The notes beneath the pieces were generated by a model. The model saw nothing but the letters and a program-made list of their open reading frames with translations, was not told where the DNA came from and ran no database searches. The position numbers were made by a program, and so were the translations under genes. This document shows positions 55,790-64,000 of a stretch of DNA of 64,000 bases, piece by piece (position 1 is the stretch's first letter; each line of letters starts with the position of its first letter). Location: contig JAIOXZ010000013.1 in assembly GCA_021741355.1 (NCBI GenBank), positions 1 through 64,000 on the forward strand. The letters run 5' to 3'. The stretch comes from Caulobacter sp. (GTDB lineage: Bacteria; Pseudomonadota; Alphaproteobacteria; Caulobacterales; Caulobacteraceae).

Positions 55790-56929
55790 CTAGCCCAAGA
55801 GTTCGTCCGTGTGTTCGCCCAGTTTCGGCGATCGCGTTCCGGGCATCCGGCGACCGTCGATCTTCACCGGCGCCGCCAGCATGTGCAGGCCTTGCGGACG
55901 GTCGGGGTGCTCGACGACATCGCGCATGCCGACCTCGACGACGAAGGGGTTGTCCAGCGCCTGGAACAGGTCGTTGACCGGACCGAACGGCACGCGGCCC
56001 GCGAACAGGGCGCTCCAGTGCGCGGTCGGCTGCGCGGCAAAGACGGCGTCGAGCGCTTCGGTCAGGGCCGGCAGGTTGCGCGCCCGGTCAGCAAGGGTGG
56101 CGAAGCGCGGGTCGGCGGCCAGATCCGGGCGGACGATGAGCGCGCACAGTTCGGCCCAGAACTTCTCGTTCATGCACATCAACTGGCCGTAGCCGTCGGC
56201 TGTCTTGACCCGCTGCACGGGGGCCAGCGACGGGTGGGCGCCGTTGGGCATCCGCTGCGTCGGATGGCGCTCGTTCATCGCCCAGACCGCCGGATAGCTG
56301 AGCTGGTGCAGGGCGACATCGAACAGCGAGACATCGACATCGCAACCCTCGCCCGTGGCCCGGGCAGACAGAATGGCGCTGACCACGCCGAAGGCGAAAG
56401 TCGCCCCGCTCATGAAGTCGATGATCGAGACACCCATCCGGGCGGGTGGTCCGTCTGGCTCGCCGGTCAGGCTCATCAGGCCGCACTCGGCCTGCATCGG
56501 ATAGTCGTAGCCGGGCCAGCCCTCGCGGCTGTTGTTTCGGCCATAGGCCGACAGGTGGCCGCAGACGATCGCCGGATTGACCGCCTTCAGGGCGTCGAAC
56601 GTCAGCCCCAGCTTCACCGGCTGGTCGCCGCGCAGGTTGTTGACCACCGCCTCGGCGGAGCGGACCAGCCGTTCGAAGTCCTCGCGGCCCTCCGGCGTCT
56701 TGAGCTCGATGGCCGCCGACTTCTTGCCGCGCGAAAAGGTCTGGAAATACTGGCTGTCGTTCTCGCCCAGCAGGAACGGGCCGGTGGGGCGGGAGGCGTC
56801 GCCGCCCATCGACGGGGCCTCGATCTTGATCACCTCGGCGCCCAGTTCGGCCATCAGCAGGGTGGCGTAGGGACCGGCGCCGTAGTGTTCGATCGTCAGG
56901 ACCCTGACGCCCTCAAGGGGTCGTCTCAC
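55790..56929 (-). CDS. CaiB/BaiF family CoA-transferase
   Basis: A 379-residue family III CoA-transferase, starting at GTG 56929 (VRRPLEGVRVLTIEHYGAGP) in a GTGA overlap with the trmO stop. The landmarks are LGAEVIKIEAPSMGGDASR, FQTFSRGKKSAAIELKTPEG (abbreviated; LNLKxxEG-type), and VSIIDFMSGATFAFG, which carries the expected catalytic Asp. The open frame upstream covers trmO and is not coding. The substrate is unknown; members act on carnitine, oxalate, succinate and other acids. Confidence 0.9.
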   Translation of the reverse strand: MRRPLEGVRVLTIEHYGAGPYATLLMAELGAEVIKIEAPSMGGDASRPTGPFLLGENDSQYFQTFSRGKKSAAIELKTPEGREDFERLVRSAEAVVNNLRGDQPVKLGLTFDALKAVNPAIVCGHLSAYGRNNSREGWPGYDYPMQAECGLMSLTGEPDGPPARMGVSIIDFMSGATFAFGVVSAILSARATGEGCDVDVSLFDVALHQLSYPAVWAMNERHPTQRMPNGAHPSLAPVQRVKTADGYGQLMCMNEKFWAELCALIVRPDLAADPRFATLADRARNLPALTEALDAVFAAQPTAHWSALFAGRVPFGPVNDLFQALDNPFVVEVGMRDVVEHPDRPQGLHMLAAPVKIDGRRMPGTRSPKLGEHTDELLG

Positions 56930-57387
56930 CAGTAGGTCTCCATGATCTCGCCGGCCCAGGCCGGCTCCCGCACATCGCCGCGCGGCAGGAAGCCGCTCAG
57001 CACGGGTTTGATGTCGACCACCGGGGTGCCGTCGATGGCGTCCAGGCCCTCGACTTCGAGAGTCAGGCCGTCCACCGCGACGATCCGGCAGACAGAGACG
57101 CCGAGGCGGTTGGGCCGGTTGCGGCCGCGCTGGGCGAAGATGCCGACCAGCGGCCAGTCCTCCCGGCCCCGCGGGCGACGCGCGCCGGTGACGATTTCCG
57201 CTTCGGTGATGCGGTCGAAGATGAAGATGACCTCGGCGTGGGAGAAGTCGGTCAGGCCGAACAGCGCCTCCGGACCAAACCGCTCCGGGTCGAGGTCGAT
57301 CCGCGCCCGGCTGGGACCCCAGTCGTCGTCGATCGCTTCCGCGCGCCCGCCGCGCACATGCCCGATAGCGTCGATCGTGAATGTCAT
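56926..57387 (-). CDS. trmO: tRNA (t6A37) methyltransferase TrmO-like protein
   Basis: A 153-residue protein with the TrmO/YaeB (UPF0066) beta-barrel core: a signature NRPNRLGVSVC and DIKPVLSG near the C-terminus. It methylates N6 of t6A in tRNA with SAM. It lacks the C-terminal extension of E. coli TrmO, as many short homologues do. It complements tsaB in the same window. It is coupled to the CoA-transferase gene, an unusual pairing. Confidence 0.88.
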   Translation of the reverse strand: MTFTIDAIGHVRGGRAEAIDDDWGPSRARIDLDPERFGPEALFGLTDFSHAEVIFIFDRITEAEIVTGARRPRGREDWPLVGIFAQRGRNRPNRLGVSVCRIVAVDGLTLEVEGLDAIDGTPVVDIKPVLSGFLPRGDVREPAWAGEIMETYW

Positions 57388-57453
57388 GGCCGCCTCCCTG
57401 ATGCCGCGTCGGGCTAGGCCCGGGCCGCCGGGCGGTCAAGCGGACGACTTGCA

Positions 57454-57472
57454 TTTGAGAAACATTCGCATT
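57454..57472. promoter_or_regulatory. Fur-box-like site upstream of the PepSY gene
   Basis: TTTGAGAAACATTCGCATT is an imperfect palindrome matching the site at 58691-58709 at about 15 of 19 positions. It lies 37 bp before the PepSY start. Confidence 0.6.
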
Positions 57473-57508
57473 ACGCGCTGATGGCCCTTCCTGCTCCGGA
57501 GCTCTCGC

Positions 57509-58684
57509 TTGACCCAGTCCGCGCTCGGCCGCCTTCGCCGCTTCTGGCTCGATGTCCACCTGTGGCTCGGCGTCGGCCTGTTCGTGGTGCTCGTGCCGCT
57601 GGGCGTGTCTGGCGCCTTCCTGGTCTGGCATGACCAGATCGACGCCGCGATCCACCCGCACCGGTTCGCGGTGTCGGAGGGCGACACGACCCTGGCCGCA
57701 TCGGCCTATCTCGACGCGGCGCGCAAGGCCTACGGCGACCGCGCGGTGGTCACGCAGTTGCGGCTGCCGCAGGAGGCCGGCGATCCGGTCATCGCCAGCG
57801 GCCGGGTCAAGGGCCCGCCGCCGGCGGCCGGTCAGCGTCCCCGGTCCCTGACTGCCTGGATTGACCCGGCCACGGGCAAGGTTCTCGACGTCGCCGACAC
57901 CCGCGACGAGGTGATCAACATCATGCACCGGCTGCACGGCAGCCTGCTGATCACGGCGCCGGGTCTGGGCCGCAAGATCGTCGGCTGGCTTGGCTGGGCC
58001 ATGTCGCTCTCATGCCTGACCGGTCTGTGGCTCTGGTGGCCGCGCAACAACAGGGTCGTGAAGGGCCTGCGCTGGCGGCGGTCGCCCTCGACCATGAACA
58101 ACCTGCACCACATGTTCGGCTTCTGGGTGCTGATCCCGCTGCTGCTGGTCTCCCTGACCGGCGTCTACATCTCCTTCCCGGAAACCAGCCGGAAGGTGTT
58201 CGGCGTGGCGCCGCGGGTGGAAAGTCCTGCGCGAGGCGGTCAGCCGAAGGGCGCCCCGCGCGGCCCGAACAACGCGTCGCCGCTGGCTGCGCCCAACCTG
58301 CCCATCGACATGGCCGTCGCCGCGGCGATGGCCGAGAAGCCCGGCGCCCGTCTGAGCGCGATCAGTCTGCCGACGGAAGGCAAGCGGCCGTCCTGGCGGA
58401 TCCAGTTCGCCGGCGAGGGCCATGTTCTGCCGGTCAGCGTTCAGGTCAGCGATGCGGACGGCGCGATCGTCAGCGGCCGGGGCGGGCCGGGCCAGCCCGA
58501 TCCGGTCTCCCGCTGGATGCGCAAGACCCACGATGCCCAGGACACGCCGTTCATCTGGCAGGTCCTCGTGTTCCTGACCGGTGTCGCCCCGCTCCTGCTG
58601 GGCGTTACCGGCACGGTGATGTGGCTGCGCCGCCGGTCGCGCCGCGCCCATCTCAAGGCCCTGCAATCCGGAACCGCGGGTTAA
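57509..58684 (+). CDS. PepSY-associated transmembrane protein
   Basis: A 391-residue membrane protein. TTG 57509 follows GGAG at 7 nt. The first helix is LWLGVGLFVVLVPLGVSGAF, with a PepSY segment after it. Further helices include VGWLGWAMSLSCLTGLWLWW and WVLIPLLLVSLTGVYISF, and a last one near the C-terminus. PepSY_TM proteins commonly sit beside siderophore receptors and are thought to help reduce or release iron at the inner membrane (role inferred). It carries a Fur-like site upstream and the receptor downstream. Confidence 0.88.
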   Translation: MTQSALGRLRRFWLDVHLWLGVGLFVVLVPLGVSGAFLVWHDQIDAAIHPHRFAVSEGDTTLAASAYLDAARKAYGDRAVVTQLRLPQEAGDPVIASGRVKGPPPAAGQRPRSLTAWIDPATGKVLDVADTRDEVINIMHRLHGSLLITAPGLGRKIVGWLGWAMSLSCLTGLWLWWPRNNRVVKGLRWRRSPSTMNNLHHMFGFWVLIPLLLVSLTGVYISFPETSRKVFGVAPRVESPARGGQPKGAPRGPNNASPLAAPNLPIDMAVAAAMAEKPGARLSAISLPTEGKRPSWRIQFAGEGHVLPVSVQVSDADGAIVSGRGGPGQPDPVSRWMRKTHDAQDTPFIWQVLVFLTGVAPLLLGVTGTVMWLRRRSRRAHLKALQSGTAG

Positions 58685-58689
58685 TTTGC

Positions 58690-58709
58690 ATTTGAGAATG
58701 ATTCTCATT
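58690..58709. promoter_or_regulatory. Fur box upstream of the siderophore receptor
   Basis: TGAGAATGATTCTCA (58693-58707) is a perfect 7-1-7 palindrome. With flanking bases (ATTTGAGAATGATTCTCATT) it is the classical form of Fur box, 86 bp before the receptor ATG. Confidence 0.85.
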
Positions 58710-58795
58710 GCGACCCTGAAACACTAAATGTAAGAACGCTTCGCAATCGCAGCGCCGTGGGGCGACGCAGCAGCTTTCTTTTGGGGACAAGTCTC

Positions 58796-61138
58796 ATGCG
58801 CAAGTTCACCGCCGCCGGCGTCACCTCGCGGGCCAAGGGCGCTCTCGGAGCCGCCGTGGTCGCCGGGGCCGCCGGCCTGTCGCTCTCGCCCGCCCTGGCC
58901 GCCGAGCACGCCGCGGGCCTCGAGATGTCGGCCGCCGCCGACATGAGCGCCCCGACCGATGTGACGGGCGTTGATATTGTGGGCGATCGTCCCAACCAGC
59001 AGAACTCGACCAAAGTCGTTACACCGGCCGTCGATACGCCGCAGACGGTGACGGTGGTGTCCGAGCGGACCATCCGCGACCAGAACCTGCTGACCCTGCG
59101 CGACATTCTGCAGACCGTTCCCGGGATCACCTTCGGGGCCGGCGAGGGCGGCGGCGGCTACGGCGACAGCATCAACCTGCGCGGCTACTCGGCCAACAAC
59201 GACATCACCACCGACGGCCTGAGGGACAGCGCCCAGTACAGCCGCACAGATCCGTTCAACGTGCAGCAGATCGAGGTGATCAACGGGGCGAACTCGGTCT
59301 ACGCCGGCGCCGGCTCGGTCGGCGGATCGATCAATCTGGTCAGCAAGGCGCCGCGGATGTCCGACAGCACCCTGATCAGCGTTGGCGCGGGGACGGATGG
59401 CTACGGCCGTGTGACGCTCGACACCAACCAGGTCATCGGCGACTCGACCGCGTTCCGCGTCAACCTGATGGTCCACAAGAACGACGTGCCGGGCCGCGAC
59501 GTCGAGACGTTCAGCCGCTGGGGCGTCGCGCCCTCGATCGCCTTCGGGATCGGCGCCTCGACCCAGTTGACCCTGTCGTACGTTCACCAGGAAGACGAGA
59601 ACACGCCACAGTACGGCGTGCCCTACGCCTCGAACGCCTTTCTCAACGGGCCGCTGCCCGGCGTGAAGCCATCGAACTACTATGGCTACCGTAACGTCGA
59701 CACCCAGGAGATCGGCGTCGACAGCCTCGCGCTCAAGCTCGTCCACACCTTCAGCGACACGCTGAAGGTGACCAACACCACGCGCTGGCAGCAGGTCACC
59801 CAGCTGACGATCGTAAACCCGCCGCAGGGCGCGTGGTGTCTCGCCAGCGGCTTCAACGCCCAGACAGGCGTGGCGTGCGCGACGCCCGGCCTCTACGCGC
59901 TGAGCGGCCCGCGCGGAAACCTGCGTGACACGACCAACACCCAGCTGGTCAGTCAGACCGACTTCAACCTGACGTTCGCCACGGGCGGCTGGGACCATGA
60001 TCTGGTGCTGGGTTTCTCGCTGTCGAACGAGACCTACGACCTGCGGACCGGCAACGTTCAGCGCAACGCCAACTCTTCGACGCCGGCCTATCCCGCGATG
60101 GACATCGCCAACCCGGTCAACCTCTACAGCGGCCCGCGGAACTTCTTCGCCAGCGCGATCAGCGACGGCGAACTGGCCAACCAGGCGATCTATGTGTTCG
60201 ACAATGTCGAGCTGGGCGAGCAGTGGCAGTTCAACGTCGGCGCCCGGGTCGAACGCAACGAAGGCGAGTTCTTCTCGACGCCCTACACCTATCTCGTCGG
60301 CACGCCGCCCACCACGGTCGCCGGCGCGAGCACCACGGCGCGCAGCGAGGAGACGCTCGTCTCCTATCGGGTCGGCCTGGTGTTCAAGCCGGCGCCGAAC
60401 GCCAGCCTCTACATCGCCTACGGCAACACCGAGACGCCATCCCAGGCCACGGTCAACGGCGGCTGCTCGACCACCGGGGTCAACCAGAACTGCAATGTCG
60501 CGCCGGAAGAGGGAAAGGTGCTGGAAATCGGCGCAAAATGGGACGCCCTTGACGGCCGTCTCGCCCTGACGGCCGCCCTGTTCCAGAACGAGCGGACAAA
60601 TATCCGCCTGAACTCGAACGATCCGGCGATCCCGGTGCAGCAGCTCGACGGCGCCTCGCGCGTCCGCGGCCTGGCGCTGGGTGTCGCCGGCCAGCTGACC
60701 GAGCGCTGGACGGTTCTGGCCAACTACACCTGGCTGGACAGCGAGATCCTGCAGAACATCGCTTCGACGGCGCTGCCGCCCAACAATGTCGACTTCACCA
60801 AGGGCGACCCGCTGCCGATCACGCCCGAGCACGCCTTCAACATCTGGTCGACGTACATGGTCACCGACAGCCTGATGGTCGGCTATGGCGCCACCTACGC
60901 CGGCGAGTACGCCTTCACCCGCGCCGACGCGACCGCGCCGCTCTTGTTCTCCGACGCCTACTGGCTGCACAACGCCGCCGTGACCTGGACGGTCAACGAC
61001 GACGTCAGCCTGCAGCTGAACATCAAGAACCTGACCGACGGGGCCTACTACAACCGTATCCGCTCCAGCCGCGGCTTCGGTTGGGCGACGCCGGGTGACG
61101 CACGGTCCGCCCAGGTCAGTCTGAACTACCGGTTCTGA
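58796..61138 (+). CDS. TonB-dependent siderophore receptor
   Basis: A 780-residue outer-membrane receptor from ATG 58796, after GGGGACAAG. The long signal peptide ends near SPALAA. The plug domain is near residues 75-200 (VTVVSERTIRDQNLLTLRDI, later GGSINLVSKAP), followed by a 22-strand barrel ending in the terminal aromatic LNYRF. It takes up an iron-siderophore using TonB energy. No siderophore synthesis gene is visible, so the ligand is probably foreign or made elsewhere. Confidence 0.95.
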   Translation: MRKFTAAGVTSRAKGALGAAVVAGAAGLSLSPALAAEHAAGLEMSAAADMSAPTDVTGVDIVGDRPNQQNSTKVVTPAVDTPQTVTVVSERTIRDQNLLTLRDILQTVPGITFGAGEGGGGYGDSINLRGYSANNDITTDGLRDSAQYSRTDPFNVQQIEVINGANSVYAGAGSVGGSINLVSKAPRMSDSTLISVGAGTDGYGRVTLDTNQVIGDSTAFRVNLMVHKNDVPGRDVETFSRWGVAPSIAFGIGASTQLTLSYVHQEDENTPQYGVPYASNAFLNGPLPGVKPSNYYGYRNVDTQEIGVDSLALKLVHTFSDTLKVTNTTRWQQVTQLTIVNPPQGAWCLASGFNAQTGVACATPGLYALSGPRGNLRDTTNTQLVSQTDFNLTFATGGWDHDLVLGFSLSNETYDLRTGNVQRNANSSTPAYPAMDIANPVNLYSGPRNFFASAISDGELANQAIYVFDNVELGEQWQFNVGARVERNEGEFFSTPYTYLVGTPPTTVAGASTTARSEETLVSYRVGLVFKPAPNASLYIAYGNTETPSQATVNGGCSTTGVNQNCNVAPEEGKVLEIGAKWDALDGRLALTAALFQNERTNIRLNSNDPAIPVQQLDGASRVRGLALGVAGQLTERWTVLANYTWLDSEILQNIASTALPPNNVDFTKGDPLPITPEHAFNIWSTYMVTDSLMVGYGATYAGEYAFTRADATAPLLFSDAYWLHNAAVTWTVNDDVSLQLNIKNLTDGAYYNRIRSSRGFGWATPGDARSAQVSLNYRF

Positions 61139-61169
61139 GATCCCCGGTCGGGTATAAGGTCATCCCGTC

Positions 61170-61850
61170 ATGATGCTGCAGATTCCCAATGTGCTGACCC
61201 CGGACGCTGTCGCCCGGCTGCGCGCCGCGATCGACGCGGCCGACTGGACGGACGGCAATGCGACCTCCGGCTTCCAGTCGGCGCTGGCCAAGCAGAACCG
61301 GCAGCTTCCGGAAAACTCGACGGCCGCCCGTGAGGCCGGCGCGATGATCCTCGCGGCGCTGGAGCGCAATCCGCTGTTCATCGCCGCCGCCCTGCCGGCG
61401 CGAATCTATCCGCCGCTGTTCAACCGGTACGGCGTCGGCGACGGCTTTGGCGACCACATCGACAATGCGATCCGCCAGACGCCCGATGGCGGGCGTGTCC
61501 GCACCGACCTGTCGGCGACCCTGTTCCTGACCGATCCCGACGACTACGACGGCGGCGAGCTGACCATCGACGACACCTATGGCGTCCATCAGGTAAAGCT
61601 CGGGGCCGGCGACCTGATCCTGTACCCGGCCTCCAGTCTGCACCGGGTCGAGGCGATCACCCGGGGGGCGCGGGTGTCGTCCTTCTTCTGGATCCAGAGT
61701 CTGGTGCGCGACGACGCGCGCCGCGCGCTGCTGTTCGACATGGATATGGCCATTCAGCGCGCGGGCGCGACCCTCGGCCAGGGCGATGCCTCGATCGTGT
61801 CGCTGACCGGCGCCTATCACAACCTGCTGCGGATGTGGGCTCAGGTCTGA
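61170..61850 (+). CDS. piuC: PKHD-type Fe(II)/2-oxoglutarate hydroxylase (PiuC/YbiX)
   Basis: A 226-residue dioxygenase, [20 protein letters not shown], with the iron ligands HIDNA (HxD) near residue 97 and distal His in [14 protein letters not shown], where the Arg binds 2-oxoglutarate. The PKHD family has a conserved place next to TonB siderophore receptors, as piuA-piuC in Pseudomonas. It lies 31 bp after the receptor and is likely Fur-controlled with it. The substrate is not established. Confidence 0.9.
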   Translation: MMLQIPNVLTPDAVARLRAAIDAADWTDGNATSGFQSALAKQNRQLPENSTAAREAGAMILAALERNPLFIAAALPARIYPPLFNRYGVGDGFGDHIDNAIRQTPDGGRVRTDLSATLFLTDPDDYDGGELTIDDTYGVHQVKLGAGDLILYPASSLHRVEAITRGARVSSFFWIQSLVRDDARRALLFDMDMAIQRAGATLGQGDASIVSLTGAYHNLLRMWAQV

Positions 61851-61940
61851 CGTCGCGCCGGGCTGGCCCGAAATGGGTGAAAACCCAAAGTTTACGTGTC
61901 CGTCCGCATGGTCCTCTGATCAACGGGCGGAAACCACGGC

Positions 61941-64000
61941 ATGGCCGGCGCAAAGACCGGAAAGCGAAAGACCAGCCGCAAGGCGCCGGCTTCGGCGGCC
62001 GCCCGCTGGTTCTTCGACAACTCCCTGGACATGTTCGCCGTCGTCAATCGCGACGGCGTCTTCACCGACATCAACGACGCCTGGGAGCGGATCGCCGGCT
62101 GGCGGCGCGAGGACCTGGTCGGCAAGACCATCTTCGAGTTCCTGCACGAAGATTGCTACGAAGAGGCGCGCGACTCCCGCCGGCGCATGAAGCGCGACGG
62201 CCACACGGTCAACCAGCTGAAGATCCGTCGCAAGTCAGGCGAGTGGATGTGGATCCAGGGGCGGTCGCGTCTCGACCCGAACGGCGACATGGTCGGTACG
62301 CTGCACGACATCACCGAAACCGTCCATCAGCGCGCGGAGCTTGAGGCGGCGCGCCGCACCAGTTCGATGCTGTCCGAGGCCGCCGGCATCGGAACCTGGA
62401 GCTACGAGCCGCGCGGCGACCGGATCGAGTGGTCCGACGACATCCTCGCCCTTTGCGGTTGGGCGGCCGAAGACATCGACACGACGGCCAAGTTCCATGC
62501 CGTTGTCGCGCCGGAGGATCTGCCGGCGGTCGATGCAGTCTTTACCCGTGGCGTAACGACCGGCGAAGGCGCCACGCTTGAGCATCGCCTGGTGACCGCC
62601 GACGGCCGCTGGCTGACCATGCGGGCGACGTTCCGCACCGAGCCGCGCGGCAGGGTGTTCGCCCTGAAAGGCATATCGCAGGACGTCAGTGCGCTGGCCG
62701 AGGCCCGCGACGCAGCCCGTGAGGGCGAGCGGCGCGTCCAGACTCTGATGGAACAGGCGCGGATGGATGCCTGGCGCCAGGAACTGGCCCTCGGGGCCGC
62801 CGACGCCGGGGCCTTCGAGATCGATCATCGCGCCGGCGCCTTCTGGGCCAGCGAAGCGTTCTTCCGGCTGGTTGGGCGCCGGATGACCTACCAGGAGATC
62901 GCCCAGCCCGTCTGGCCGTTCGTCCATCCCGACGACAAGGCTCTGGTGCAGGACACCAACCGGCGCTGGGCCAGCGGGGCCGAAAACGTCTCGATGGAGT
63001 TCCGTATTCTGCTGCCCGACGGCCAGGAACGCTGGGTGCGGACCTTCTACCGGCTCGACCGGCCGACCCGGAAGGGCGTCGGGCTGGTGCTCGATATCGA
63101 CGCCCGCAAGCGTCAGGAGCTGGATCTGGTCGAGGCGCAGCGGGCCGCCGAGGCCGCCGCCGAGGCAAAGGCGAGCTTCCTGGCCAATATGAGCCATGAG
63201 ATCCGCACGCCGATGAACGGCGTGCTCGGCGTCCTGCATCTGCTCAAGAGCGAGTCCATCAGCGACTCCGGGCAGCGCCTGCTCGACGAGGCGCTCAGCT
63301 GCGGCGAGATGCTCTCCACCCTGCTCGATGACGTCATCGACTTCGAGCGGATCGAGGCGGGCCGCCTTGAGCTGAACGACGAGCCCGTCGACGCCGGGGA
63401 ACTGGCCCGCAGCGTCTTCCGGCTGCTCGAACCCCAGGCCCAGGCCAAGGGTCTGACCCTGGCGCTCGAGGGCGCCGAGGGTCTGGGATGGGTGCGGACA
63501 GACCCGGTGCGGCTGCGCCAGTGCCTGTTCAACCTGATGGGCAACGCGGTGAAGTTCACCCTGACGGGCGGGGTCACCCTCAGCTGTGAGCGCCCCGCCG
63601 ACGGGCGGCTGGCCTTCACCGTGCGGGACACCGGCATCGGTATTCCGCTGGAAGCCCAGGACCGGCTGTTCGAAAGATTCCACCAGGCCGACGCCTCGAC
63701 CACCCGCCGGTTTGGCGGGTCGGGCCTCGGCCTGACCATCACCCGCAAGCTTGCCGAGATGATGGGCGGAGCGGTCTCGTTCGAGTCGCGGCCCGGCGTC
63801 GGCTCGACCTTCCGGATGGAGATCGCCGCCGCCGACGCCGTCGCCACCGCGTCGGCGCCGGTGCTCGACGGCGCGCCGCTGGACGGCCTGCGCGTGCTGG
63901 TCGTCGAGGACAACGCCACCAACCGGATGATCGCCGTCAAGCTGCTGGAAAGTCTGGGCGCCTCGGCCCAGACCGCCGTTGACGGCGCCTCCGGTGTCGC
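61941..64000 (+). CDS. Hybrid PAS sensor histidine kinase, truncated by window end
   Basis: 686 codons are visible from ATG 61941 (MAGAKTGKRKTSRKA) and the frame runs off the window. No transmembrane helix is evident, so it is probably cytosolic. Three PAS/PAC modules lie at about residues 20-130, 140-255 and 285-395. The HisKA box MSHEIRTPMNGVLG has its phospho-His at 419. The HATPase has GNAVKFT, DTGIGI and GSGLGLTI boxes, near 520-635. A receiver begins near residue 652 (LRVLVVEDNATNRM). The signal and partner regulator are unknown. Confidence 0.93.
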   Translation, partial: MAGAKTGKRKTSRKAPASAAARWFFDNSLDMFAVVNRDGVFTDINDAWERIAGWRREDLVGKTIFEFLHEDCYEEARDSRRRMKRDGHTVNQLKIRRKSGEWMWIQGRSRLDPNGDMVGTLHDITETVHQRAELEAARRTSSMLSEAAGIGTWSYEPRGDRIEWSDDILALCGWAAEDIDTTAKFHAVVAPEDLPAVDAVFTRGVTTGEGATLEHRLVTADGRWLTMRATFRTEPRGRVFALKGISQDVSALAEARDAAREGERRVQTLMEQARMDAWRQELALGAADAGAFEIDHRAGAFWASEAFFRLVGRRMTYQEIAQPVWPFVHPDDKALVQDTNRRWASGAENVSMEFRILLPDGQERWVRTFYRLDRPTRKGVGLVLDIDARKRQELDLVEAQRAAEAAAEAKASFLANMSHEIRTPMNGVLGVLHLLKSESISDSGQRLLDEALSCGEMLSTLLDDVIDFERIEAGRLELNDEPVDAGELARSVFRLLEPQAQAKGLTLALEGAEGLGWVRTDPVRLRQCLFNLMGNAVKFTLTGGVTLSCERPADGRLAFTVRDTGIGIPLEAQDRLFERFHQADASTTRRFGGSGLGLTITRKLAEMMGGAVSFESRPGVGSTFRMEIAAADAVATASAPVLDGAPLDGLRVLVVEDNATNRMIAVKLLESLGASAQTAVDGASGV

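Noticed and set aside
57388-57937. N-terminal extension of the CaiB frame across trmO and beyond
   Set aside because: The frame is open for 715 codons, but family similarity starts only at GTG 56929. The extension overlaps the recognisable trmO gene and the start of the PepSY gene.

Overview
The window is a contiguous piece of a high-GC alphaproteobacterial chromosome, most likely from the Caulobacteraceae (Caulobacter or Phenylobacterium type). The evidence is the gene order ybeY-corC-lnt-XRE-metK-trmB-rimP-nusA-ylxR-infB, dnaK-dnaJ lying close to dnaA-rpsT, GANTC (CcrM-type) sites at the dnaA and rpsT promoters, a CYP153-type P450, and Caulobacter-like protein sequences. The genus is inferred. 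No rRNA, tRNA, CRISPR array, prophage or complete insertion sequence was seen.

Layout. 1-760: a poorly explained left edge with one orphan secreted protein. 765-7010: the rimP-nusA-ylxR-infB operon on the minus strand, with a strong promoter, a terminator inside its leader and a terminator after infB. 7027-18327: a long minus-strand housekeeping block (DUF1993, trmB, metK, XRE regulator, lnt, corC, ybeY, phoH, miaB, fur, rimI, tsaB, a lipoprotein, a NifU-like protein), much of it with 4-bp stop/start overlaps. 18465-19760: an isolated CYP153 alkane-hydroxylase-type P450. 20012-29738: usp, trpS, murJ, glnD, a parDE toxin-antitoxin pair, and mutS. 29851-34279: a TonB-like protein, dnaJ, dnaK and a small secreted protein. 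34360-40323: an M1 aminopeptidase lipoprotein, an AlkB-like dioxygenase, a large lipoprotein of unknown function, and a dienelactone hydrolase. 40461-42586: dnaA and rpsT. 42729-50605: a small lipoprotein, enoyl-CoA hydratase, a TraB/GumN protein, mutM, ubiE-ubiB, a lipoprotein, and coaBC-dut. 50602-57387: a 38-residue membrane protein, an acetyl-CoA hydrolase/transferase, an fdhD/formate-dehydrogenase-like/mobA operon, and a CaiB CoA-transferase with TrmO. 57454-61850: an iron-uptake block (PepSY membrane protein, TonB siderophore receptor, PiuC dioxygenase) with two Fur-box-like palindromes. 61941-64000: a hybrid sensor kinase cut by the window end.

How the parts fit. Most genes are core information processing: translation initiation, tRNA modification (miaB, tsaB, trmB, trmO), the replication initiator, chaperones and repair (mutS, mutM, alkB, dut). 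Fur, at 15657-16064, is the likely repressor of the iron block 41 kb away. The accessory layer is thin. It consists of parDE between glnD and mutS, the P450, the molybdoenzyme operon, two unknown proteins of looser codon use, and several families of intergenic palindromes (REP-like pairs flanking trmB, and long inverted repeats after miaB, the P450, usp and the dienelactone hydrolase). I found no clear new multi-gene system. The most interesting signals are regulatory: the rimP leader terminator, the dnaK promoter and the dnaK-dnaJ spacer structure, the metK leader hairpin and the GANTC-marked dnaA promoter. The unannotated 38-residue protein also stands out.
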